64,000 bases of DNA from positions 1 to 64,000 of the forward strand of contig JAGZUC010000002.1 in NCBI GenBank assembly GCA_018380195.1. Direction: 5' to 3'. The position numbers were made by a program, and so were the translations under genes. Source of the DNA: Collinsella sp. (GTDB lineage: Bacteria; Actinomycetota; Coriobacteriia; Coriobacteriales; Coriobacteriaceae). This document shows positions 1-7,994 of the stretch, one piece after another (the stretch's first letter is position 1; every line of letters starts with the position of its first letter). The notes beneath the pieces were generated by a model. The model did no database searches and was not told the DNA's origin. It saw only the letters and a list, made by a program, of their open reading frames with translations.

Positions 1-286
1 CCTCGCAGTATCCGGTTCTCAAGGTGCACGCCTGGCGGCTGGTCCGGTTCGACCGGGCCGCGCGGCAAGGAGATATATTGCCAGACCGGAGGGGCCCCGC
101 GGGCGGGAATCTGGGCGTACACATTTCCTACACAATACATCGCTTCCTATATAAGTCATAGAAAGGCTGGTGCAGAAATACTGCACGTATCAGATGATGA
201 CCCTTCGGTTAAGAGATATATAAAGATCGGTCACCTGTAAGTGTTTATCTACCCGCGCTTTTAGCAATGTAAACCAGCGCTTTCGA
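1..286 (-). other. Gene-free left edge, possible rRNA operon leader running out of the window
   Basis: I see no open frame with a ribosome binding site here. On the minus strand, positions 30 to 1 read GTGCACCTTGAGAACCGGAT. This resembles the conserved boxA-like stretch seen before 16S or 23S rRNA genes in actinobacteria, so an rRNA gene may lie left of the window on the minus strand. Roughly 120-280 is AT-rich and could carry its promoters, but I could not fix a clear -35/-10 pair. Confidence 0.3.
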
Positions 287-287
287 T

Positions 288-326
288 AAAAAAGGGGAGC
301 GCCGCGCACAACGCGACACTCCCCTA
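288..326 (-). terminator. Rho-independent terminator of infC-rpmI-rplT
   Basis: Read on the minus strand, a stem AGGGGAGTGTCGCG and its imperfect complement CGCGGCGCTCCCCT enclose a five-base loop and are followed by a run of T. It lies just after the rplT stop codon and closes the operon. Confidence 0.85.
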
Positions 327-344
327 GCGATTCAAGAGAATCTA

Positions 345-704
345 TTAGGCCTCGAGAGCCTTCTTGGCAATGGTAGCCAGCTCGTTGAAGGACTCGATGT
401 CCTCGTAAGCCATCTGAGCCAGGACCTTGCGGTCGAGCTCGATGCCGGCAACCTTCAGGCCGTGCATGAACTGAGAGTAAGAGATGTCGTTCAGACGAGC
501 AGCAGCGTTGATACGAGTGATCCAGAGAGAACGGATCTCGCGCTTCTTGTTGCGGCGATCACGATACTGATACTGCAGGGAGTGCTGGACCTGCTCTTTA
601 GCATGCTTGTAAGTACGCGAAGCGGCACCGTAGTAACCCTTCGCACGGTGCATAACGGTACGGCGCTTCTTCTTGGCGGCAACAGCGCGCTTAATACGTG
701 CCAT
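345..704 (-). CDS. rplT: 50S ribosomal protein L20
   Basis: L20 of 119 residues, the usual length, starting MARIKRAVAAKKKRR. It binds 23S rRNA early in assembly of the large subunit. The basic N-terminal arm (about residues 1-60) and the globular C-terminal domain are both complete. It is the last gene of the conserved infC-rpmI-rplT operon, 39 bases after rpmI, with a strong terminator behind it. In Bacillus, L20 represses its own operon through the leader; a structured leader precedes this operon too (see the entries upstream of infC), so feedback is plausible but inferred. Confidence 0.98.
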   Translation of the reverse strand: MARIKRAVAAKKKRRTVMHRAKGYYGAASRTYKHAKEQVQHSLQYQYRDRRNKKREIRSLWITRINAAARLNDISYSQFMHGLKVAGIELDRKVLAQMAYEDIESFNELATIAKKALEA

Positions 705-743
705 GTTCTATCAACTCCTAGACGGTAAAACGAAAAAACGAAC

Positions 744-935
744 TTAGGCGAGACGCGACTTGATGACCTTGCGGTCGGCAGCGGCGATCTCGGTCTCCTG
801 ACGGAAGCCACGCTTACGCTTGGTGGACTTCTTGCTCAGGATGTGGCTCTTGAAAGCCTTGGCGCGCATAAGCTTGCCGGTACCAGTCTTGCGGAAACGC
901 TTCTTGGTGCCGCTGTGGGACTTCATCTTAGGCAT
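744..935 (-). CDS. rpmI: 50S ribosomal protein L35
   Basis: L35 of 63 residues, starting MPKMKSHSGTKKRFRKTGTG, which is the family signature. It is a small, very basic large-subunit protein. It lies 32 bases after infC and 39 before rplT, the standard order in Firmicutes and Actinobacteria, and is expected to be cotranscribed with both. An AAGGAGT motif lies just before the ATG. Length and sequence are normal. Confidence 0.97.
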   Translation of the reverse strand: MPKMKSHSGTKKRFRKTGTGKLMRAKAFKSHILSKKSTKRKRGFRQETEIAAADRKVIKSRLA

Positions 936-967
936 GAAATACTCCTTAATCGGTTACAGAACACTAG

Positions 968-1522
968 TTACTTGGTATCGCTTGCCGCTTTATCCTCATC
1001 GAAGGCGCCCTTAATCGGGGCGAGCAGCATAAGCATGTTACGGCCTTCCATCTTAGGCTTGGACTCGACCGTAGCGTAAGGCTTGAGATCCTCGGCGAGA
1101 CGCTCGAGAACGTTAAGGCCCTGCTCCGGGTGAGCCATCTCACGGCCGCGGAACATGATGGTGATCTTAACGCGCGCGCCCTTCTTGAGGAAACGCAGAA
1201 CGTGGCCCTTCTTGGTCTCGTAGTCGCCAACGTCGATCTTGGGTCGGAACTTCATTTCCTTGACCTCGACCTTGGACTGGTTCTTACGAGCAGCCTTGGC
1301 CTTCATGGCCTGCTGGTACTTGAACTTACCGTAGTCCATGACCTTGCAGACCGGCGGCTCCGCGTTGGGAGCGATCTCGACCAGGTCGAGACCCTGATCG
1401 TCGGCGACGCGCTGGGCATCGCGGATGGCGAACAGGCCGAGCTGAGAGCCATCGACGCCAATCAAACGGCACGAAGATGCAGTGATCTCGTCGTTGATGC
1501 GGGTGTCATCAGACTTAGCTAT
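968..1522 (-). CDS. infC: Translation initiation factor IF-3, probable AUA start
   Basis: IF-3 prevents premature joining of 50S subunits and checks start codons on the 30S subunit. The N-terminal domain has the typical DDTRINDEI start, followed by the linker and the C-terminal domain with KVKEMKFRP-like (here VEVKEMKFRPKI) and later GREMAHPEQG motifs. An in-frame ATG at 1537 has no ribosome binding site before it; instead, the bases after that ATG form GGAGGT, seven bases before an ATA codon at 1522. IF-3 genes in many bacteria use AUU, AUA or AUC starts for autoregulation, so I place the start at the ATA (184 residues). If the ATG were used, the protein would be 189 residues, ending at 1537. 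It is the first gene of the operon. Confidence 0.9.
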   Translation of the reverse strand: MAKSDDTRINDEITASSCRLIGVDGSQLGLFAIRDAQRVADDQGLDLVEIAPNAEPPVCKVMDYGKFKYQQAMKAKAARKNQSKVEVKEMKFRPKIDVGDYETKKGHVLRFLKKGARVKITIMFRGREMAHPEQGLNVLERLAEDLKPYATVESKPKMEGRNMLMLLAPIKGAFDEDKAASDTK

Positions 1523-1541
1523 TTTCCCTACCTCCATTCAT

Positions 1542-1576
1542 AAAAAAATAACCCGGCGCTTCTCAGCAACCAGGTC
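1542..1576 (-). terminator. Terminator-like hairpin (attenuator candidate) just upstream of infC
   Basis: On the minus strand, GACCTGG and CCGGGTT form a 7-pair stem (two G-U pairs) around a 13-base loop, followed by TATTTTTTT. This sits immediately before infC, inside its leader, so it could stop transcription before the operon unless another structure forms. An upstream hairpin (CTTCCTC/GAGGAAG, 1588-1606) and a GGAACCC/GGGTTCC stem (1656-1671) could compete. The attenuation role is inferred by analogy with L20-controlled leaders. Confidence 0.5.
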
Positions 1577-1742
1577 GTACACATAGACTTCCTCGATTTG
1601 AGGAAGGTAATCTAAGTTGTATGACCAGTCAGCTGCTCATTGGCGCCAAAAGGTGGGAACCCTCGGGTTCCTCTTTAGGGCATTGCGGAAACAACGCCTT
1701 GCGAATAATAACACGTACAGCGCGTTATCACATTACGTACAC

Positions 1743-1766
1743 GAAAAAGGGGGCCGCAACCCCCTT
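1743..1766 (-). terminator. Second GGGGG/CCCCC terminator downstream of tRNA-Leu
   Basis: On the minus strand, AAGGGGG, a six-base loop and CCCCCTTTTT. It is a near copy of the terminator at 1926-1949 and belongs to a duplicated block that also carries the tRNA 3' end. Confidence 0.6.
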
Positions 1767-1776
1767 GAAGCGCAGG

Positions 1777-1807
1777 TGCATGTATGGTGCCCGAGGCGAG
1801 ACTCGAA
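1777..1807 (-). repeat. 31-bp copy of the tRNA-Leu 3' end
   Basis: These 31 bases are identical to 1961-1991, which cover the CCA end, acceptor strand and part of the T arm of the intact tRNA-Leu gene. The similarity continues through the adjoining terminator (1740-1776 against 1923-1960), then breaks off inside the T arm, so this copy cannot make a tRNA. It may be a remnant of a duplicated tRNA or an attachment-site scar. Bases 1808-1920 between the copies contain GC-rich inverted repeats, including a 10-pair stem CAAACAGGCC/GGCCTGTTTG (1868-1891). Confidence 0.8.
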
Positions 1808-1925
1808 GGGACTTCGCTTCGCGAAGCCCCGGGCTTCGGGCGCATGGCGCCCTCGCCACGCTCCGCTACAAACAGGCCACAGGCCTGTTTGCTTAACGCT
1901 CCGCGCGCTCACGCGAGTTCGGCAC

Positions 1926-1949
1926 GAAAAAGGGGGCCTTGACCCCCTT
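1926..1949 (-). terminator. Terminator of tRNA-Leu
   Basis: On the minus strand, AAGGGGG, TCAAGG loop and CCCCCTTTTT, about 20 bases after the encoded CCA end of the tRNA. Confidence 0.7.
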
Positions 1950-1968
1950 GAACGCTCACTTGCATGTA

Positions 1969-2055
1969 TGGTGCCCGAGGCGAGACTCGAACTCGCACGT
2001 TGTTGCCAACGGTGGATTTTGAGTCCACTGCGTCTGCCAATTCCGCCACTCGGGC
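1969..2055 (-). tRNA. tRNA-Leu (CAA)
   Basis: Read on the minus strand, acceptor GCCCGAG pairs with CTCGGGC and is followed by A and an encoded CCA. The anticodon stem GTGGA/TCCAC encloses loop CTCAAAA, giving anticodon CAA (reads UUG). The long variable arm (CGTTGGCAACAACG) is typical of tRNA-Leu, and the T arm holds GTTCGAGTC. It is 87 bases long with CCA. Confidence 0.95.
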
Positions 2056-2094
2056 ACGCAATGCGTGAGTTAGTTTATCACAGCTTTCTACCGA

Positions 2095-3528
2095 TTAGTC
2101 CGAAAATGGAACTTCGAGCATTTCGATGAGTTCGACCGTGCGTAGCATCTCGCGCTGACGGCATCCGCGACCGTCGACCGAAGCCTCACCCATCTGGTTA
2201 TCGTAAGGGTCCTCGCGCATGCCGTCGAAAGAGGGCTCAAACTCTGCCTGGAATCGATTGTTGGCCACCATACGCCATGGGTCGAGATTGCCAAAGTAGT
2301 GACGGCGGCGCCACTCCTCCCCCATCCTGTGAGCAGAAGATCCAAATGACACGTCGGCGTTGAGCCAACCGGTCTGCGGCGTATAGAACTCTGCCCAGTC
2401 GTGCGACCCCACCGAATCGGGCGCAACGTACAGGCCGCTCTGCCAACGGGCAGGCACGCCCGCGATACGGCACATGGTGATAAACGTGAGCGCCATAACG
2501 CCGCAATCGCCGCGGAGCGAATGCGCGCAGTCATCGGCAATAGATCCCAAAAGCAAGTACGGCGGCTGATAGCGATAGTCGATATGCTGCGTCAGATAAT
2601 CATAGATAGCACGAGCGCGATCGAGCGGATCCTCGAGTCCGTCAACAACACCGGCCGTCAGCTGCTGCAGATACGGCGTGAATGCAATGTGCGGACGGTC
2701 CTCGGAAATATCCTCGGGCAGAGGCGCGTCCATACGCGGATGAACCGGAAGTGTGCCACCGTAGACATCACAATAAGCAGCATCGATGTGATAACGATAA
2801 GTCACCGAGAATGAGCGCTCACTCGAAGAAGACCACGAGGCGGTACGCGCCGAAGCGTTCGCGGGAGCAACAGCACCCTCCGGCGTCATGTCGAGAATCT
2901 CGACCCGAGACTGCTGACGGCAGGCAGCCGCGACGGGAAGCCAAGCGCAAACGGTCTCCCCCTCCAGATCGCCGGGGACAGACACGGACGCTTTAAGCGT
3001 AATGACGCGAGCCAATCCGTTTTGTGACTCCATCTCCTTGAGCATCTCGTCGCGCAGTGCTATTCCGTCCGTAGAATCGGGACGCATGCCGGGGACCTCT
3101 TTGGGATATACGCGAAGCGAATCGAGGAAGTTGTCGAGAACGAACAGCTCGCCATCGATAAAGCGCCAGTCAATACGCTTACGGTCAATCAGATCGTCAA
3201 ACTGCTCCTCGGTAAACTCAGGCCACTCCTCGCGAATCATCGCAATAGCTCGATCGCGCGACACCGAAAAATGAAGCGGCGTCTCAAGCATGCGATACCG
3301 CTCGGCACGAACGCAGGCGGCCAGCGAAGGCTCGGGGTTCTGTTCCAAAAGGCGATCGCAGGCAGCAACAGCCTGCGTCAAATACCCGGCATCCTTAAGT
3401 CGAAGAATCTCGGGCGGCAGACCAATATCGAGATGACGAAAATCATCACAACAAACATCAACAGAGCAACCAACAGGACCTTCGTCAATAACCTTCCCAT
3501 CCGAAGGCAGCACATTAATAACAGCCAT
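2095..3528 (-). CDS. Transglutaminase-like (cysteine protease fold) protein
   Basis: A 477-residue protein. The C-terminal part has the transglutaminase-like catalytic triad: Cys342 in RGDCGVMAL, His376 in GSHDWAEFY and Asp392 in LNADVSFG. Such domains cleave peptides or form isopeptide bonds, often on peptides or the cell wall; the substrate here is unknown. The first 320 residues have no domain I recognise and no signal peptide, which suggests a cytoplasmic protein. I chose the ATG at 3528 because GGAG lies six bases upstream; in-frame starts further up (3564, 3717) lack one. It stands alone between the tRNA-Leu gene and the aldolase. Confidence 0.8.
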   Translation of the reverse strand: MAVINVLPSDGKVIDEGPVGCSVDVCCDDFRHLDIGLPPEILRLKDAGYLTQAVAACDRLLEQNPEPSLAACVRAERYRMLETPLHFSVSRDRAIAMIREEWPEFTEEQFDDLIDRKRIDWRFIDGELFVLDNFLDSLRVYPKEVPGMRPDSTDGIALRDEMLKEMESQNGLARVITLKASVSVPGDLEGETVCAWLPVAAACRQQSRVEILDMTPEGAVAPANASARTASWSSSSERSFSVTYRYHIDAAYCDVYGGTLPVHPRMDAPLPEDISEDRPHIAFTPYLQQLTAGVVDGLEDPLDRARAIYDYLTQHIDYRYQPPYLLLGSIADDCAHSLRGDCGVMALTFITMCRIAGVPARWQSGLYVAPDSVGSHDWAEFYTPQTGWLNADVSFGSSAHRMGEEWRRRHYFGNLDPWRMVANNRFQAEFEPSFDGMREDPYDNQMGEASVDGRGCRQREMLRTVELIEMLEVPFSD

Positions 3529-3669
3529 ACCAAACTCCAAGTCATTAGAACTCTTGAAGTCCATTGTAGCGAGATAAAAAGAAAGCCCCAATAAAGGAAC
3601 CCTCAACACCGATATACGGTACCTATAAAAAATGAATTCAGCCCAGTAACCCTGTGGCGAGTTAACGAA

Positions 3670-3762
3670 GGAGGCCCCGTTCACCCGAAGCTTTTCCCAT
3701 TGCGCGACTTCTGGCAAAGCCAGGTGAGCGCAAGGGAAAAGCGTAGGGTGAACGGGGCCTCC
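3670..3762. repeat. 93-bp imperfect palindrome between fba and the transglutaminase gene
   Basis: The outer arms GGAGGCCCCGTTCACCC (3670-3686) and its exact complement (3746-3762) enclose a second matching pair (GCTTTTCCC/GGGAAAAGC) and a central CTGGC/GCCAG hairpin. No T-run follows on either strand, so it is not a simple terminator. GTTAA sits just outside each end (3661 and 3773), possibly a target duplication. It may be a small non-autonomous repeat element. Confidence 0.6.
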
Positions 3763-3784
3763 GACGGGAAAGTTAAACCGCTAC

Positions 3785-4651
3785 TTACGCCTTGTTGACG
3801 GAGCCAAACTCCTCCATGAGCTCCTTGGTGCGGGCAACGATGTTGTCGCGACCAGGCTTGAGGAGCTTGCGGGGGTCAAAGCCCTTGCCCTGCTGATCCT
3901 TGCCAGCCTCGATGTACTCGCGAACGCCCTTGGCGAAGACGAGCTGCAGGTCGGTGTTGACGTTGATCTTGGAGATACCCAGGGAGATGGCCTTCTTGAT
4001 CTGATCCTCGGGGATGCCGGTACCACCGTGCAGAACGAGGGGCAGGTCGCCGGTCTGAGCCTTGATCTCGCCCAGACGCTCGAAGGAAAGGCCAGCCCAG
4101 TCGGCGGGATACACGCCGTGGATGTTGCCGATACCGCAGGCGAGGAAGTCGACGCCCAGGTCAGCAATCTGCTTGCACTCAGCGGGGTCAGCGAGCTCGC
4201 CGTTGGAGGTCACGCCGTCCTCGGTGCCGCCGATGCCGCCGACCTCGGCCTCGATGGACATGCCCTTGGAGTGGGCAAGCTCAACGAGTTCCTTGGTGCG
4301 GTCGAGGTTAAGCTGGAAGGTCTCCTCGTGAGAGCCGTCATACATGATGGACGTGAAGCCGGCCTCGATGCACTTGAAGCAGTCCTCGTAAGAACCGTGA
4401 TCGAGGTGAAGGGCGACGGGGACGGTAACGCCCGTGGCCTCGACGGCAGCCTTGACCATGTCGGCGCAGACCTTGAAACCGCCCATCCACTTAGCGGCAC
4501 CAGCGGTGCACTGAAGGATCAGCGGAGACTTGGCCTCCTCGGCGGCCTGGAGAATAGCCAGGGTCCACTCGAGGTTGTTGGTGTTGAAGGCACCGAGAGC
4601 GTACTTGCCGGCCTCGGCCTTCTTGAGCATGTCTGCTGCGTTGACGAGCAT
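3785..4651 (-). CDS. fba: Class II fructose-1,6-bisphosphate aldolase
   Basis: A zinc-dependent aldolase that splits fructose 1,6-bisphosphate into glyceraldehyde 3-phosphate and dihydroxyacetone phosphate in glycolysis (and the reverse in gluconeogenesis). The protein is 288 residues. The LHLDHGS motif (His82, Asp84, His85) supplies metal and catalytic residues, and the C-terminal GGTGIPEDQIKKAI and KINVNTDLQ segments are phosphate-binding signatures. The start is clear: AGGAGG lies nine bases before the ATG at 4651, and the frame upstream has no family similarity. It is probably monocistronic, with about 190 bases of promoter-bearing DNA upstream. Confidence 0.95.
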   Translation of the reverse strand: MLVNAADMLKKAEAGKYALGAFNTNNLEWTLAILQAAEEAKSPLILQCTAGAAKWMGGFKVCADMVKAAVEATGVTVPVALHLDHGSYEDCFKCIEAGFTSIMYDGSHEETFQLNLDRTKELVELAHSKGMSIEAEVGGIGGTEDGVTSNGELADPAECKQIADLGVDFLACGIGNIHGVYPADWAGLSFERLGEIKAQTGDLPLVLHGGTGIPEDQIKKAISLGISKINVNTDLQLVFAKGVREYIEAGKDQQGKGFDPRKLLKPGRDNIVARTKELMEEFGSVNKA

Positions 4652-4845
4652 AAAAGAAACCTCCTGTAAGGTTGCTCCGATAACGCCTGAGATTTTACCA
4701 CGACATACCCGAGCATAAACGTTCGTTTGTTCACGAATACCATCCGATTGGACAAATTTTGACCGTTTGCCCCACAGAATCGACCCACTGGGGAAAATAG
4801 CTTGACGATTGAGCGGTCTTCGTGATTCGAAAGACGGCTTCGAGC

Positions 4846-5529
4846 CTACATCTGCATAAACGGATTCTGCATAAGTTCGCGCGCCATCGTGGTCGAATCG
4901 CCATGGCCCGTCAAGCAAACGGTATCGGGCGGAAGCGTCTTGGCAAGTTTGGAGAGCGAGCGCATAATCGCCGCCTCGTCACCGCCGGAAAGATCGGTAC
5001 GACCGTGGCTGCCCGGGAAAAGCGTGTCGCCCACAAAGGCGATGTTCCCCTGCTCGGTCGCGGCGAACAGGACGATGCCGCCCGGCGTATGCCCCGGCGT
5101 CTCGATCACCTGCAGGCAGACGTCGCCCACCTCGATTGTATCGCCCTCGGCAAGCAAGCGCGTCGGCTCACCCGGATCGGGCGTCTCGATGCCCCACATG
5201 GCGCGCTGCTCCTCGATATTTGCGCGAGGTACCGTCACGTCCTTAGCGCACAACTCATATAGTGCGCTGTCGCCAACGACAGCTCGAACCCCGGCAACCC
5301 CGCCAACATGGTCGGCATGACCGTGCGTGCAGACAGAGCCGAGTACGCGCACCTCGGGATGCGCGGTGCGGATATGCTCCACAAGACGCTCGCCCTCCCA
5401 CGCCGGATCGACGATTAAGCACTCGTCATTCGAAATCACGGCGTAGCTGTTGGTCTGAATCGGGCCGTTGACGAGTGCCTCAATCGAAGCCGCACCTCGG
5501 GGTGTCAGGTCCAAAGTCATATCGCCCAT
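4846..5529 (-). CDS. Metallo-beta-lactamase-fold hydrolase (glyoxalase II type)
   Basis: A 227-residue hydrolase with the two-metal signature THGHADH (His69, His71, Asp73, His74), a later GDTLFPGSHGRTD motif and a C-terminal TGHGDST histidine. This pattern is typical of the hydroxyacylglutathione hydrolase-like MBL group found in bacteria without glutathione, so the real thioester or other substrate is unknown. AGGAGGG seven bases before the ATG at 5529 supports that start; an ATG two codons earlier is too close. It follows rel on the same strand, separated by a terminator-like hairpin, and is the last gene of the recJ-rel stretch. Confidence 0.88.
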   Translation of the reverse strand: MGDMTLDLTPRGAASIEALVNGPIQTNSYAVISNDECLIVDPAWEGERLVEHIRTAHPEVRVLGSVCTHGHADHVGGVAGVRAVVGDSALYELCAKDVTVPRANIEEQRAMWGIETPDPGEPTRLLAEGDTIEVGDVCLQVIETPGHTPGGIVLFAATEQGNIAFVGDTLFPGSHGRTDLSGGDEAAIMRSLSKLAKTLPPDTVCLTGHGDSTTMARELMQNPFMQM

Positions 5530-5545
5530 GCGCATACCCTCCTTC

Positions 5546-5583
5546 TAAAATACGTTCGAGGCACCAAACGATGCCTCGAACGT
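5546..5583 (-). terminator. Terminator-like hairpin after rel
   Basis: A perfect 12-pair stem ACGTTCGAGGCA/TGCCTCGAACGT with an eight-base loop, followed on the minus strand by ATTTTAG. It lies between rel and the MBL hydrolase gene and may be a partial terminator. Confidence 0.6.
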
Positions 5584-5618
5584 AACCAATTATCTATGAT
5601 GCTGAGAGGCTCTCGCAC

Positions 5619-7979
5619 CTACACACGGCGCTTGAGCTGAGCTCCGCCTTCGCCGGGCATAAGACGGCGAGCGTCGTAGACCGAATCGACACTGCTGATG
5701 GAAGCCAGCAGCGGATCCAGACCACTCGCGTCCGAGATCTCGACCATAAAGCGCAGGGTTGCAATACCCTCGCGGTTGGTCGACGTGGCGGCAGAAAGGA
5801 TATTACCGCCCGCATCGCCAATGGCAATGGTGACATCCTTGAGCAGGCCCATGCGGTCCAGGCACTCGACCACGATCTCGACCTGGAAGAGGGTGTCGGC
5901 AGCGCCGTCCCACTCCACATCGATCATGCGCTCGGGATGTTCCATGAGACCCTTGACGTTAGGGCAGTTGGCGCGATGCACCGAAACGCCGCGACCGCGC
6001 GTGATGAAGCCGACGATGTCGTCGCCCGTCACGGGGTTGCAGCAATGAGCCAGACGGACCAGCAGGCCGCTGTTGCTCTCGCCCTTGACGATAATGCCGT
6101 TACTGGCGCTCTTGCCGCGCTTTTGCGGCTTGCGGTTGGAGCCGCGAGCGGGCTGCTTCACGACCTCGGCGATAGCCTCGGCCTTGGTGAGCTGTTCCTC
6201 GGGCTTGGGGTCCAAGATTTGCTCGACCTTATTGCCCACAGCGCGCGGGGCAACCTTGCCGGCGCCGACGGCGGCAAACAGGTCCTCGAGCTGCTTGAAG
6301 TTAAACTGCTCCGCCACGGCGTTGAGTGCACGCGTCGAACGCGGCGTAGAAATGCCATAGCCACGCTTACGCAGGTCCTTGGCCAGCATATCGCGACCGG
6401 CGGCAGCGTCGTCGTCCTTGGTCGCGGCGGCAAAATAGCGGCGGATCTTTGACTTGGCGGAAGGTGTCTTAACGATCTTGAGCCAATCGCGCGACGGCTT
6501 GGAACTCTTGTTAGTCAGGATTTCAACGCGGTCGCCCGTCTTGATCTCGTGCGTGAGCGGAGCCACCGCACCGTTGATTTTGGCGCCGACGCAGTGGTTT
6601 CCCACCTCGGTGTGAACGGCATAGGCAAAGTCGAGCGGCGTGGAGCCGGCACGAAGCGCCATGACCTCGCCTTTGGGCGTGAAGACAAAGATCTCCTGAT
6701 CGAACAGATCGACCTTCAGCGAGTGCAGGTATTCCTTGGCATCGGTGATCTCGTCGGAAGCCGCCCAATCGAGCGAATGCTTGAGCCAGTTGATCTGGTC
6801 GTCCAAACGTTGAGCGTCATTGGTCTTGGAAGCAGACGATCCGCCCGACTTCTTATATAGCCAGTGGGCGGCAATGCCGTACTCGGCCTGCTCATGCATC
6901 TCGTAGGTTCGAATCTGAATCTCGAGCGGACGAGCCGTAGGGCCGATGACCGTCGTGTGGAGCGACTGGTAGTTATTGACCTTAGGCATGGCGATATAGT
7001 CTTTAAAGCGACCAGGCATGGGGTGCCACAGCGTATGCACCGCACCGAGCGTGGAGTAGCAATCGCGCACCGAATGGGTAATAACGCGCAGCGCCACCAG
7101 GTCGTAGATCTCGGAGAACTCCTTGCCCTTGCGCTTCATCTTTTGGTAGATGGACCAATAGTGCTTGGAGCGGCCGTTGATCTGGAAGTCCTCCAGACCA
7201 ATGCGGTTGAGCTCATCGGTAAGCGTCTTGATGGTCTCGGCAAGGTAGCGTTCGCGGACCTCGCGCGACTCAGCTACCATACGCGCGATGCGCTGGTAGG
7301 CATCGGGCTCCAGGTAGAAGAAGGACAGGTCCTCGAGCTCCCACTTAATAGAGCTCATGCCCAGGCGGTCGGCCAAGGGCGCGTACACGTCCATGGTCTC
7401 GCGAGCCTTAAACAGGCGACGATCCTCGCGCAGGGCTGCCAGCGTTCGCATGTTGTGCAGACGATCGGCAAGTTTAACGATGATGACGCGGATGTCCTTG
7501 GACATGGCGAGGAACATCTTGCGCAGCGTGAGCGCCTGCTTTTCGTCCATGCTGTCGACTTCGATGTTGGTGAGCTTGGTCACGCCATCGACGAGCTCGG
7601 CCACCGTATCGCCAAACAGGCCGGAAACATCGGTGAGCGAGGTCTCGGTATCCTCGACGGTATCGTGCAGCAGCGCGGCACACACCACATCGCAGTCCAT
7701 CTTGAGATCGGCCAAAATGATGGCAACCTCGACAGGATGGTTAATGTACATCTCGCCCGAGCGGCGCTTTTGGTTGCAGTGCTTCTCGGCGGCAAAGCAG
7801 TAGGCCTGCTCAACCTTAGAAAAGTCGTCCTCATTCATATATTTGAGGCACAGGCGCTCCAGCTTGTCGTAGCTGTCCGCCATAATCTCGGGCGGCAGCT
7901 CATCGGCATGCTTATAGTGCTCCATCTCCGAAAACGGCTGGAGGGTGGAATCATGGGCGGTACGGGCTGCGGCATCCAT
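5619..7979 (-). CDS. rel: Bifunctional (p)ppGpp synthetase/hydrolase (Rel/SpoT)
   Basis: A long Rel enzyme of 786 residues that makes and degrades the stringent-response alarmones ppGpp and pppGpp. The N-terminal hydrolase domain keeps its HD metal site (His81; His105-Asp106 followed by TVEDT), so hydrolysis should be intact. The synthetase domain follows (EIYDLVALRVI, then MPKVNNYQSLHTTVIGP), then TGS (about 420-480, IFVFTPKGEVMAL), the zinc-finger/conserved-cysteine region (LAHCCNPVTGDDIVGF) and a C-terminal ACT domain. AAGGGG precedes the ATG. It starts 15 bases after the recJ-helicase gene, so the two are very probably cotranscribed; recJ and rel are also neighbours in Bacillus. Confidence 0.96.
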   Translation of the reverse strand: MDAAARTAHDSTLQPFSEMEHYKHADELPPEIMADSYDKLERLCLKYMNEDDFSKVEQAYCFAAEKHCNQKRRSGEMYINHPVEVAIILADLKMDCDVVCAALLHDTVEDTETSLTDVSGLFGDTVAELVDGVTKLTNIEVDSMDEKQALTLRKMFLAMSKDIRVIIVKLADRLHNMRTLAALREDRRLFKARETMDVYAPLADRLGMSSIKWELEDLSFFYLEPDAYQRIARMVAESREVRERYLAETIKTLTDELNRIGLEDFQINGRSKHYWSIYQKMKRKGKEFSEIYDLVALRVITHSVRDCYSTLGAVHTLWHPMPGRFKDYIAMPKVNNYQSLHTTVIGPTARPLEIQIRTYEMHEQAEYGIAAHWLYKKSGGSSASKTNDAQRLDDQINWLKHSLDWAASDEITDAKEYLHSLKVDLFDQEIFVFTPKGEVMALRAGSTPLDFAYAVHTEVGNHCVGAKINGAVAPLTHEIKTGDRVEILTNKSSKPSRDWLKIVKTPSAKSKIRRYFAAATKDDDAAAGRDMLAKDLRKRGYGISTPRSTRALNAVAEQFNFKQLEDLFAAVGAGKVAPRAVGNKVEQILDPKPEEQLTKAEAIAEVVKQPARGSNRKPQKRGKSASNGIIVKGESNSGLLVRLAHCCNPVTGDDIVGFITRGRGVSVHRANCPNVKGLMEHPERMIDVEWDGAADTLFQVEIVVECLDRMGLLKDVTIAIGDAGGNILSAATSTNREGIATLRFMVEISDASGLDPLLASISSVDSVYDARRLMPGEGGAQLKRRV

Positions 7980-7994
7980 CGAGGTCCCCTTCCC

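Noticed and set aside
1617..2129. A 170-codon plus-strand frame over the tRNA-Leu region
   Set aside because: It reads through the tRNA gene and its repeat; a false frame.
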